Positions 1 through 6,582 of a stretch of 18,900 bases of DNA are shown here, piece by piece. The notes beneath the pieces were generated by a model. That model did no database searches and was not told the origin of the DNA. It saw only the letters and a list, made by a program, of their open reading frames with translations. The translations under genes were made by a program, and so were the position numbers. The number at the start of each line of letters is the position of its first letter. The stretch's first letter is position 1. The stretch is from JBBRYK01 sp038237665 (GTDB taxonomy: Bacteria > Actinomycetota > Thermoleophilia > Gaiellales > Gaiellaceae): positions 1 to 18,900 of the forward strand of contig JBBRYK010000054.1 of the NCBI GenBank assembly GCA_038237665.1, read 5' to 3'.

Positions 1-39
1 CCGAGCCTTGCTCGCACGTAGCCGGAGGAAACTGAGCCG

Positions 40-228
40 ATGAACGTTCTCTTCGTGTGCGTCCAGAACGCGGGGCGGTCGCAGATCGCCGAAGCGTTGT
101 TCCGGCGCGCCGCCGCCGGCCGGCACGAGGCGCGATCCGCCAAGGGCCTCGAGAACGCGCGCCTACTTCGTGGAGAAATCGAAGACCGCGTCCAGAAGCT
201 CGTCCTGCGGCTGGATGCGGCGGCGTAG
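40..228 (+). pseudogene. arsC: Arsenate reductase (ArsC, low-MW phosphatase fold), internally deleted
   Basis: The 62-aa reading frame starts with the active-site loop of thioredoxin-coupled arsenate reductases and low-MW tyrosine phosphatases: FVCVQNAGRSQIAEALF, with the nucleophilic Cys at about residue 7 and the CX5R arginine at 13. After about residue 33 it jumps to KGLENARLLRGEIEDRVQKLV, which resembles the C-terminal helix of the same family (typically about 130-140 aa). The central part, which would carry the resolving cysteines and the DP loop, is missing although the frame stays open. I therefore call it an in-frame internal deletion with the junction near 136-144; it is unlikely to be active. 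A GGAGG lies at 22-26, directly after a TAG (19-21) that may end an upstream gene outside the window. A 6-bp hairpin (219-233) covers the stop codon. ArsC is often found near phosphate genes, as here. Confidence 0.7.
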
Positions 229-345
229 CCGCCTGATCCGCGGTAACCGGTCCGTCACCACTCAGACACCTCCTTTCAGCCCAACCCTCCACCTGGCCGG
301 GGCAAGCTGATTCCAATCGAACCTCAGGGAGAGGAGACAACCCAC

Positions 346-1365
346 ATGATCAAGAAGGGGCTCGCCCTTCTGACGCTGCTCGTGGCCGTTCTCGTCGCGG
401 TCACGGCCGCACCGGCCCGCCAGCTCGACACGCTCACCGGCGCCGGAAGTTCATTCGTCCGGCCGCTCGTCGACCAGTGGGCGCAGGACTATCCGTCGAA
501 GACCGGCACGGCGATCCAGTACTCGCCGATCGGTTCCGGCGGCGGCATCGCCGCGATCACGAACCGGCAGGTCGACTTCGGCGCGAGCGACGCACCGCTC
601 TCGCCCGACCAGTTCGCAGCGTGCAAGGGCTGCGTGCAGATCCCGTGGGCGCTGTCGGCCACCTCGATCGCCTACAACCTGCCCGGAGTCAAGAACAACC
701 TGCACATGTCCGGCACGGTGCTGGCGAGGATTTACCTCGGACAGATCACACAGTGGAACGACGCGCAGATCCGCGGGCTCAACCCCGGGGTGAGCCTCCC
801 CGACACGAAGATCACGCCCGTGTACCGCTCGGACAACAGTGGGACGTCCTACAACTTCACGGACTACCTCTCGGCGGTCAGCTCCGAGTGGAAATCGAAG
901 ATCGGCGTAGGCGTCAACGCCAATTGGCCCGCAGGGACCGGTGCGAGGGGCAGCTCCGGTGTGGCCGGCGTCGTCTCGCAGCGCGAAGGCGCGCTGACCT
1001 ACGTCGACGTCGCCTACGCGATCACCAACAAGCTCAAGTTCATGTCTATCCGGAACAACTCGGGCGCCTACACGACCCCTGGACTGCGCGGGATCAAGGC
1101 CGCCGCGGACACGATCAAGAAGGTGCCGGCCGAGAACGAGCTGCACATCGTCAACCCGCCCAAGTCGAACAAGCTCGCGTATCCGATCTGCACCTTCACC
1201 TACGTGATCGTGCCGACGAAGACCGACAAGGCGCCGCAACTCCGGAAGTTCGTCTTCTACGCGCTGACCCAGGGCCAGAAGTTCGGGCCGAAGCTCCTGT
1301 TCCAGGCAATCCCGAACCCGGTCCTCTTCGCGGCCGAGAAGACACTCAAGAAGGTACAGACCTAG
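346..1365 (+). CDS. pstS: Phosphate ABC transporter substrate-binding protein PstS
   Basis: A 339-aa secreted phosphate-binding protein, the extracytoplasmic receptor of the high-affinity Pst system. A signal peptide covers residues 1 to about 24 (MIKK, a hydrophobic stretch, then AAPA). Phosphate-pocket motifs of the family are visible: TGAGSSF (31-37), GSGGG (63-67), FGASDAPL (78-85) and RSDNSGTSYNFTDYL (161-175). A purine-rich Shine-Dalgarno run at 326-336 sits 9 nt before the ATG. No PstC, PstA or PstB gene follows: the next gene is convergent and its stop lies one base away. This PstS is therefore an orphan locally; the permease may be elsewhere, or this copy may scavenge or sense. The 117 bases upstream (229-345) show at most one partial match to a PHO-box-like repeat (near 254-264), too little to claim. 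There is no lipobox. Confidence 0.93.
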   Translation: MIKKGLALLTLLVAVLVAVTAAPARQLDTLTGAGSSFVRPLVDQWAQDYPSKTGTAIQYSPIGSGGGIAAITNRQVDFGASDAPLSPDQFAACKGCVQIPWALSATSIAYNLPGVKNNLHMSGTVLARIYLGQITQWNDAQIRGLNPGVSLPDTKITPVYRSDNSGTSYNFTDYLSAVSSEWKSKIGVGVNANWPAGTGARGSSGVAGVVSQREGALTYVDVAYAITNKLKFMSIRNNSGAYTTPGLRGIKAAADTIKKVPAENELHIVNPPKSNKLAYPICTFTYVIVPTKTDKAPQLRKFVFYALTQGQKFGPKLLFQAIPNPVLFAAEKTLKKVQT

Positions 1366-1366
1366 C

Positions 1367-2359
1367 TCAGAAGATGCCGGCGACCGGCCAGTACAACGCG
1401 GCCGCGACCAGACCCGCTGCGGGGATCGTCAGGATCCAGGCGCCCACGATGTTTCCGGCGATCCCCCAGCGGACCGCCGAAAGCCGTTTTGTCGCGCCGG
1501 CGCCGAGCACCGCGCCCGAGATGACGTGGGTCGTCGAGAGGGGGTACCCGAGCGCGGTTGCTCCGTAGATGACCGCGCCGGCCGTTGTCTGGGCCGCGAA
1601 TCCGCCGGCGGGCTCCATGCTGTACAGACGTTGCCCCAGCGTCCGCATGATCCTCCACCCACCGACATAGGTGCCGGCGGCAATCGCGACCCCTGCGGCG
1701 ATCTTCACCCACAACGGGATGTAGAAGTGGTCGATCGAGCCGTGGGTGAAGAGCGCCAGGGCGATCACACCCATCGTCTTCTGCGCATCGTTCGCGCCGT
1801 GTGTGAACGCGACCCAGGTTCCCGACACGAGCTGGCCCAGGCGAAAGCCGCGGTTGCCGACGTCCGGAGTCACCCAGGTGCCGATCGACCAGTAGATCGC
1901 CAGGAGGAGGACAAAGGCGGCAACGAACGCGAGGGCCGGAGCGATCAGGGCGGGAATCAGGACCTTGTGCGCCACGCCGTGCCAGGCGACGCCTTTCGCT
2001 CCGGACTGCGCCATCGCGGCACCGATCAACCCGCCGAACAAGGCGTGTGACGAGCTCGAAGGCAAGCCGTACCACCAGGTCAGAAGGTTCCAGGCAATCG
2101 CCCCGATCAGCGCGGCGAGGATGGTCTTGGTGTTCGCGAGGCCGGTGTCGATGATCCCCTTGCCGACGGTCTTGGCCACGGCGGTCGTGACGAACGCGCC
2201 GGCGAGGTTCGCGACGGCGGCGATGAGAACTGCGAGTCGCGGCGAGAGCGCGCGCGTGGAGACCGAGGTGGCGATCGCATTGGCCGTGTCGTGGAACCCG
2301 TTCGTGAAGTCGAAGCCGAGCGCGACCACAACGACCACGACCAGGAGGACCGTGTCCAT
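1367..2359 (-). CDS. pit: Inorganic phosphate transporter, PiT family
   Basis: A 330-aa integral membrane protein of the PiT/Pho-4 family, which imports metal phosphate by ion symport. Both halves of the family's internal repeat are visible. The N-terminal signature GFDFTNGFHDTANAIAT lies at about 15-31 and its counterpart VAFTHGANDAQKTMGV at about 183-198. The re-entrant loops GLPSSSSHALFGG (98-110) and GYPLSTTHVISGA (in the last 65 residues) also match. Hydrophobic segments occur throughout. The ATG is 5 nt after the stop of the DUF47 gene, with no clear Shine-Dalgarno, so translation is probably coupled. The DUF47-PiT pair is a common arrangement in bacteria. Its stop is separated from that of pstS by a single base, leaving no room for a separate terminator. 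Confidence 0.95.
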   Translation of the reverse strand: MDTVLLVVVVVVALGFDFTNGFHDTANAIATSVSTRALSPRLAVLIAAVANLAGAFVTTAVAKTVGKGIIDTGLANTKTILAALIGAIAWNLLTWWYGLPSSSSHALFGGLIGAAMAQSGAKGVAWHGVAHKVLIPALIAPALAFVAAFVLLLAIYWSIGTWVTPDVGNRGFRLGQLVSGTWVAFTHGANDAQKTMGVIALALFTHGSIDHFYIPLWVKIAAGVAIAAGTYVGGWRIMRTLGQRLYSMEPAGGFAAQTTAGAVIYGATALGYPLSTTHVISGAVLGAGATKRLSAVRWGIAGNIVGAWILTIPAAGLVAAALYWPVAGIF

Positions 2360-2364
2360 GTTGG

Positions 2365-3006
2365 CTAGCGGTTTTTCACGAGGATCGCCTCGAGGACGTC
2401 CGCGGCGTTCTCACAGGCGTCGACCGCGTTTTCGAGCCGCTCGTGGATGTCCTTCCAGCGGATGATGGCGATCGCGTCGTTGCTCGCGCGGAAGAGCTCC
2501 GCGATGCCGTCACGAACCAGGATGTCGCCCTCGTCCTCGAGCGCGCGGAGCTCGTCGAGCTGTGAAGTCGAGTCCTTGAACCCTTCGAGCCGCTGCATGG
2601 CCTCGTCGAGCTTGACCGCGGATCGGAGGATGACGTCAGCCTGGGCCTTCGCTTTCTCGGGCACCTCGCGCGCACCGTACGAGCTCAAGTTGTCGGCCGC
2701 CTCGTCGACGTAGTCGCACACGTCGTCGAGCGCCGCCGCGAGCCGATAGATGTCGTCTCGGTCGAACGGCGTCACGAAGGTGCGGTTGAGCAGGCCGACG
2801 ACGTCGTGCGTGAAGCGGTCGCCGCGGTGCTCGTGCTCCTTGATCTGCGCAACGAGGGCCGCGCCGTCCTCGGGGAAGTGCTGCAGCAGCTGGACCAGCA
2901 GCCGCGAGATGTCCACGGTGTTCGCCGAGGCCTGGGTAAAGAGGGTGAAGAACTCGCGTTTCTGGGGCGTCAGGCGCGGAAGCCGCACGGCGCGGAAGTC
3001 TGGCAC
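2365..3006 (-). CDS. DUF47 / PhoU-like phosphate transport regulator
   Basis: A 213-aa all-helical protein of the DUF47 (PhoU-related) family. These proteins usually sit beside PiT permeases and are thought to modulate their activity. Matching features are the opening FFTLFTQASANTVDISRLLVQLL (split here as FFTLFTQASANTV then DISRLLVQLL), the acidic EHEHRGDRFTHDV motif around residues 57-69, RTFVTPFDRDDIYRLA (75-90) with DDVCDYVDEAADN after it, and a C-terminal helix with RWKDIHERLENAVDACE. The conserved acidic and His residues resemble the PhoU metal-binding patches. The start is GTG at 3006, 25 nt after the histidine kinase stop, with no strong Shine-Dalgarno. It lies second in a kinase-DUF47-PiT operon on the minus strand. 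Confidence 0.9.
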   Translation of the reverse strand: MPDFRAVRLPRLTPQKREFFTLFTQASANTVDISRLLVQLLQHFPEDGAALVAQIKEHEHRGDRFTHDVVGLLNRTFVTPFDRDDIYRLAAALDDVCDYVDEAADNLSSYGAREVPEKAKAQADVILRSAVKLDEAMQRLEGFKDSTSQLDELRALEDEGDILVRDGIAELFRASNDAIAIIRWKDIHERLENAVDACENAADVLEAILVKNR

Positions 3007-3031
3007 ATGTCAGTGGAGCGTGAATCGAGGG

Positions 3032-4021
3032 TCAGGTACCGCCGAACACGACAGTGACCTGGAGCCCTCCGTCGGGTACGGACGTCGCCTCGACCGTCCC
3101 GCCTGCGGCGTTCGCGATGTGCTTCACGATCGCGAGTCCGAGCCCACTTCCCTCCGAGGCCCGGGCGGGGTCCGCGCGGAAGAACCGCTCGAAGAGCCGA
3201 GGCAGGTCGGTTGCGGCGACTCCTCGCCCGTTGTCGCGACCAACGAGCGCCATGCCGTCCTCCCGCCGATCGACCGACAGCGTGAGTGTCGAGCCGGGAC
3301 CGGCGTAGCGAATCGCATTCTCCGCAAGGTTCTTCGCCACCACCTCGAGCATCCGCTGCCGAAGTGGCAGCTCGGCGGACGCCGAGCACTCGAGCTTCAA
3401 CGTCACGCCGGCCCGGTCGGCGCGGTCGGTGAGGGATTCCACCACGCCTTCCAGGACCGGTAGCGCCCGCACGGCCCCGAGTGAGACGACCTCACGGCCG
3501 CCTTCGAGCTCGCTCAGGAAGAGGACGTCGTCGATCAGCTCCCGGATCCGGTCGACCTCGCTGCGAGCCCGATCGATCAGCGTGGCCGGGTCCGATCCGG
3601 CCAGCTCTACACTTTCCAGCAGGGCCATGAGCCGTGCGAGCGGCGTCCGGAGCTCGTGCGAGACGGCCGCCGTGAAGCCGGTCCGGAGCTCCTCGTAGGC
3701 GGCGGCCTCTCGAGATTGGCCGAGGTAGATGAGCGTCTCCCTGCGTCCGTCGACGGTGTACGGGATCCGGATCGCACCGCCTGAGGCCTCGGCGAGACCC
3801 GTTGGCAGCGGAGCGCCCTCGACGACACCCTCGAGCCGTTCACGTGCGCGACGACCCGCTGCCAGGACCCGATCCTGCTCGTCGACTACGACGAGCAGTT
3901 CGCGGCTCTCCTCGATCAGGATCCGACCGCGCTCGGCCTCGATTCGAAGATCGGACGACCCCTCGGAATCCTTCCGGTCCGCCCGACGAAACACGCGCTT
4001 CACCAGTCGTTCACCACCCAT
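3032..4021 (-). CDS. Sensor histidine kinase, cytosolic, PhoR-like by context
   Basis: A 329-aa histidine kinase. Residues about 30-105 look like a PAS-type sensor (ESRELLVVVDEQDRVLAAG and following). The dimerisation/phosphoacceptor box is FTAAVSHELRTPLARL with His122. The ATPase domain has an N box NLAENAIRYA (Asn235), a G1 box RDNGRG (262-267), an F box LFERFFRAD and a G2 box GSGLGLAIVKH (291-301). No transmembrane segment is seen, so it should sense an internal signal or a partner protein rather than an external ligand. It is divergent from a response regulator with only 31 bases between start codons, and it leads the DUF47-PiT operon. Regulation of phosphate uptake is therefore the likely role, by context rather than by a diagnostic motif. 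Confidence 0.92.
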   Translation of the reverse strand: MGGERLVKRVFRRADRKDSEGSSDLRIEAERGRILIEESRELLVVVDEQDRVLAAGRRARERLEGVVEGAPLPTGLAEASGGAIRIPYTVDGRRETLIYLGQSREAAAYEELRTGFTAAVSHELRTPLARLMALLESVELAGSDPATLIDRARSEVDRIRELIDDVLFLSELEGGREVVSLGAVRALPVLEGVVESLTDRADRAGVTLKLECSASAELPLRQRMLEVVAKNLAENAIRYAGPGSTLTLSVDRREDGMALVGRDNGRGVAATDLPRLFERFFRADPARASEGSGLGLAIVKHIANAAGGTVEATSVPDGGLQVTVVFGGT

Positions 4022-4052
4022 TCACCACGTGGTTCCTTGTCGAGGCGCGATC

Positions 4053-4763
4053 ATGGTAGGAGAGATGGCCAAGGTGCTCATCGTCGAGGACGACCAGGTG
4101 ATTGCCGAGGCCATGGCGCGGCATCTCGAAGCGGCGGGATTCGATGCGGTCACGGTCGGTCGCGGAGAGGTCGGGCTGGCTCGCCTCCGCTACGAGCGGG
4201 CGGACGTCTGCGTGCTCGACCTGATGCTGCCCGAGATCGACGGGTGGAAGTTGATCGAGACGGCACGCGCCGAGGGCATCGGGACCCCGATCGTCGTTGT
4301 GAGTGCGCGGGGGACCGAGCACGACAGGGTGCATGCCCTCGAGATCGGAGCGGACGACTATCTCGTCAAGCCGTTCTCGATGAAAGAGCTTGTCGCCCGC
4401 GTACGTGTGGCCGTGCGCCGTGGCGTCCGCTCGGAGGATGTCGTCCGCGGCGAGCCGATCGAGATCGAGGAGCTGCGGATCGACCCCCGCGAGGTGCAGG
4501 CGTACGTCGACGGCAAGAATGCCGAGCTGACGCCGACCGAGTTCCGCCTCCTGTACACGCTGGCGCTGGAGCGGGGGAGGGTGGCGACTCGGGATGAGCT
4601 GCTGCAGAAGATCTGGGGGCGAAGGGCGACGCACCGCGACCGGACCGTGGACGTCTTCGTCCGGCGGCTGCGCGAGAAGATCGACCGCGCCGCCCCCCGG
4701 CACACCTTCATCCAGACCCGCTACGGCATCGGCTACAAGCTCGAGCCGGTCGCGAAGACCTAG
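4053..4763 (+). CDS. Response regulator, OmpR/PhoB family (PhoP/RegX3-like by context)
   Basis: A 236-aa two-domain regulator. The receiver domain has acidic pocket D13-D14, phosphoacceptor D56 (VLDLMLPEIDGW), S84 and K106 (LVKPFS). A winged-helix DNA-binding domain fills about 140-232, with LTPTEFRLL, the recognition-helix region RTVDVFVRRLREKI and the wing QTRYGIGYKL. Two in-frame ATGs compete. The one at 4053 has GAGG 7 nt upstream. The one at 4065 gives the classic start MAKVLIVEDD, but its AGGAG is only 2 nt away. I chose 4053 on spacing; 4065 remains possible. The partner is the divergent kinase at 3032-4021, and the promoters of both must overlap or lie inside coding sequence. Neighbouring phosphate genes suggest phosphate control. 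Confidence 0.93.
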   Translation: MVGEMAKVLIVEDDQVIAEAMARHLEAAGFDAVTVGRGEVGLARLRYERADVCVLDLMLPEIDGWKLIETARAEGIGTPIVVVSARGTEHDRVHALEIGADDYLVKPFSMKELVARVRVAVRRGVRSEDVVRGEPIEIEELRIDPREVQAYVDGKNAELTPTEFRLLYTLALERGRVATRDELLQKIWGRRATHRDRTVDVFVRRLREKIDRAAPRHTFIQTRYGIGYKLEPVAKT

Positions 4764-4785
4764 TGCCAGTCACGGTGTCAGGCAC
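4763..4785. terminator. Imperfect inverted repeat between convergent genes
   Basis: A 23-nt imperfect palindrome centred on 4774 begins at the last base of the response regulator stop codon. GTGCC on the left pairs with GGCAC on the right, and CAC pairs with GTG near the centre, with two symmetric mismatches. No U-run follows on either strand. Its position between two converging genes suggests a shared, weak, bidirectional terminator. It could instead be a dispersed palindromic repeat, but no second copy was seen in this window. Confidence 0.4.
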
Positions 4786-4806
4786 GAGAACTGTTTGGCT
4801 AAAGAG

Positions 4807-6249
4807 CTAAGCCGCGTCGTTGATCTCGCGGGCCGCCCGGATGCCCGTCTCCAGCGCGCCCTGGATCCACGCGTGGTAGAGGGAGCAGTGCTCGCCCGCA
4901 AAGAGCACGCGGCCTTCGGGGGCGACGACGGCCGCCTGGAGCGTCGACTGCTGGCCCGGGTCGAAGAGGGCGAACGCGCCTCCGGCCCAGGGGTCGCTGT
5001 ACCACGCGTGCGAAGCGCCGACCTCGAACTCCTCGCGGATCCACGGGTGGATCTGCTCCACGTCGTCCAGCGCCTGCTCGATGCGCGACTCCTCGTCCAG
5101 GGAGCCCCAGCGCAGAGCATCCTGGCCCCACGTGTAGCTCGCCAGCAGCACGCCGCGCGTCGTCGACGCGTCGGGCGTCGGGTAGTTCAGGCGGCGAACC
5201 GGGAGATCGGTGCACGTCGCCCCGCCGGTGATCCCGTCCTCGGTCTCCCAGCGGCGGTTCCGCACCTGGATCACGACCTTCGTCGAGGCCGAGTAGTTCA
5301 GCTCGCGGATCGCCTTCTGCTTCTCGTGCGAGAACCTCGCCTCGACCTGCCGCAGGCAGCCGAAGGGAAGTGTGCAGACGGCGTAGTCGCCCGTGGCCGA
5401 GAAAGGCCCCGCCGCCGTTCGGAAGTGCACCGTCACCGAGCGGTCGTCCTGCTCGATCGCCTGCACCGCGGCGCCGAAATGGACGCGCTCCGCGAGCGCG
5501 CGGTAGAAGGCCTGCGGCAGCAGGTCCATCCCGCCCACGATCTCGTGCATGTCCACGTAGGCGCCGCCGAGGTCCTCCCGCAGCACCTCGAGGAACGCGT
5601 TCTGCATGTCCGATTCGAGGAACGCGAGCACGCCGTACATCTCGATCGCGCCGGACGACCAGCCCCGGAATTGGAGGAACTCCTCCAGCGAGTACCCGTC
5701 GTAGGAGGCGACGATCGTCTCCCAGCCCGACGGCCCCTCGCGGTCGAGGATCGCGCGCAGGTCGGCGATCGCCTCCTCCCAGAGCTGCGTGCAGCTCTTG
5801 CCCCGCTCGTGCTCCGCGACCGGAAAGGAGAGCCGGTCGGGCGCCGCATCCACCTCGGCCGCCGTCAGCCGCTGCCCGCCGATGTGCACGAGGCCTTTCG
5901 GGCTCCCCATCACGAAGGGCCGTAGCTCGAGACCGAACTGCTTGCAGTACGCAAGCGTCAGATCGTGCGATTGGGGGATTCGCATCCCTCCCGCCTCGGC
6001 GTAGAGGCCGGGTGCGAAGCTCCGCAGCGTGTAGATGCGGCCGCCGACTCGATGCTGCGCCTCGAGCACGACCGGGTCGTGGCCCTCCCGCAGCAACTCG
6101 TACGCGGCGACGAGCCCGGCCAGGCCGCCGCCGAGCACCACCACGCGCCGCCGGTCGCCCTCGCGCCGGCCGAGGCCCTCCCCGGCGATCCGCAGGACGT
6201 CCTCCGGCACCGGCCGCACGACCAGCGGCTGAAGGGGAGCGGATGCCAC
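4807..6249 (-). CDS. Flavin monoamine oxidase / L-amino acid oxidase-like protein
   Basis: A 480-aa FAD-dependent amine oxidase. The dinucleotide-binding motif VVVLGGGLAGLVAAYELL lies at about 36-53, with ribose-binding E63 and RVGGRIYT (67-74). The C-terminal FAD motif is GRVLFAGEHCSLYHAWIQGA, followed by LETGIRAAREI, as in monoamine and L-amino acid oxidases. There is no signal peptide, so it is cytosolic. These enzymes oxidise an amine to imine, releasing peroxide and ammonia; the substrate cannot be read from sequence. The start is GTG at 6249, overlapping the last base of the ClpS stop codon (TAGTG), which points to coupled translation. The GAGGGG just upstream is inside clpS. The N-terminal 35 residues before the FAD motif are an unusual lead. 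Confidence 0.9.
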   Translation of the reverse strand: MASAPLQPLVVRPVPEDVLRIAGEGLGRREGDRRRVVVLGGGLAGLVAAYELLREGHDPVVLEAQHRVGGRIYTLRSFAPGLYAEAGGMRIPQSHDLTLAYCKQFGLELRPFVMGSPKGLVHIGGQRLTAAEVDAAPDRLSFPVAEHERGKSCTQLWEEAIADLRAILDREGPSGWETIVASYDGYSLEEFLQFRGWSSGAIEMYGVLAFLESDMQNAFLEVLREDLGGAYVDMHEIVGGMDLLPQAFYRALAERVHFGAAVQAIEQDDRSVTVHFRTAAGPFSATGDYAVCTLPFGCLRQVEARFSHEKQKAIRELNYSASTKVVIQVRNRRWETEDGITGGATCTDLPVRRLNYPTPDASTTRGVLLASYTWGQDALRWGSLDEESRIEQALDDVEQIHPWIREEFEVGASHAWYSDPWAGGAFALFDPGQQSTLQAAVVAPEGRVLFAGEHCSLYHAWIQGALETGIRAAREINDAA

Positions 6250-6527
6250 TACCCCTCGAGCGGGGCCATCGTCAGGCCGCGCCGCCGGAGCTCCTGCCAG
6301 TAGAGCTCGGCCGGCTCGCGATGCCCCGACCAGACGACGGATTGACCCGTTGAGTGGATCCGGTCTGCGAGCTGCAAGCCCTGGTCGTAGTTCACGCCCG
6401 GGATCACCTCCGCGAGGGCCTGCGCGACTCCCTCGAAGGTGTTGTGGTTGTCGTTCAGGACGATCACGCGGCAGGGGCCGCCGGTCCCGGCGTCGGGCCT
6501 GGATGTGCGCTTTCGGGTCTCGACCAC
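6249..6527 (-). CDS. clpS: ClpS-like adaptor of the Clp protease (N-degron recognition)
   Basis: A 92-aa protein whose core matches ClpS, the adaptor that delivers N-degron substrates to the Clp ATPase. CRVIVLNDNHNTFEGV (19-34) corresponds to the pocket strand-loop, and LADRIHSTGQSVVWSG (53-68) carries the conserved helix His58. Compared with the E. coli pocket N-D-D with a Met gate, this protein reads N25-D26-N27 with Phe31 in the gate position. The third acidic residue is therefore replaced and the gate is bulkier. The start is GTG at 6527. No clpA or clpC lies in the window; instead the gene is coupled to the amine oxidase downstream. Family identity is fairly secure; substrate range is unknown. 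Confidence 0.85.
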   Translation of the reverse strand: MVETRKRTSRPDAGTGGPCRVIVLNDNHNTFEGVAQALAEVIPGVNYDQGLQLADRIHSTGQSVVWSGHREPAELYWQELRRRGLTMAPLEG

Positions 6528-6556
6528 AGCTGCCAGGCCGGAGAATCTACCGCTGC

Positions 6557-6582
6557 GGGCAAAACTGCCCTACATTTAGTTC
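6557..6582 (+). promoter_or_regulatory. Candidate sulfatase promoter with abutting inverted repeat
   Basis: A perfect inverted repeat GGGCA-AAAC-TGCCC (6557-6570) ends immediately before a -10-like hexamer TACATT (6571-6576). The TTG start codon follows 6 nt later and no Shine-Dalgarno is present. The spacing would put the transcript start at or next to the start codon, so a leaderless mRNA is likely. No clear -35 element is visible. The repeat could be an operator or chance. The divergent clpS start is 55 bases away, so this region may serve both directions. Confidence 0.4.

Noticed and set aside
3729..4052. Long upstream extension of the response regulator frame
   Set aside because: It overlaps the histidine kinase on the opposite strand and is Arg/Ser-rich without homology; the receiver domain starts right after the ATGs at 4053/4065.
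4594..5925. 443-codon plus-strand open frame opposite the amine oxidase
   Set aside because: Arg/His-rich composition typical of the antisense of a GC-rich gene; the minus-strand frame has clear FAD motifs.
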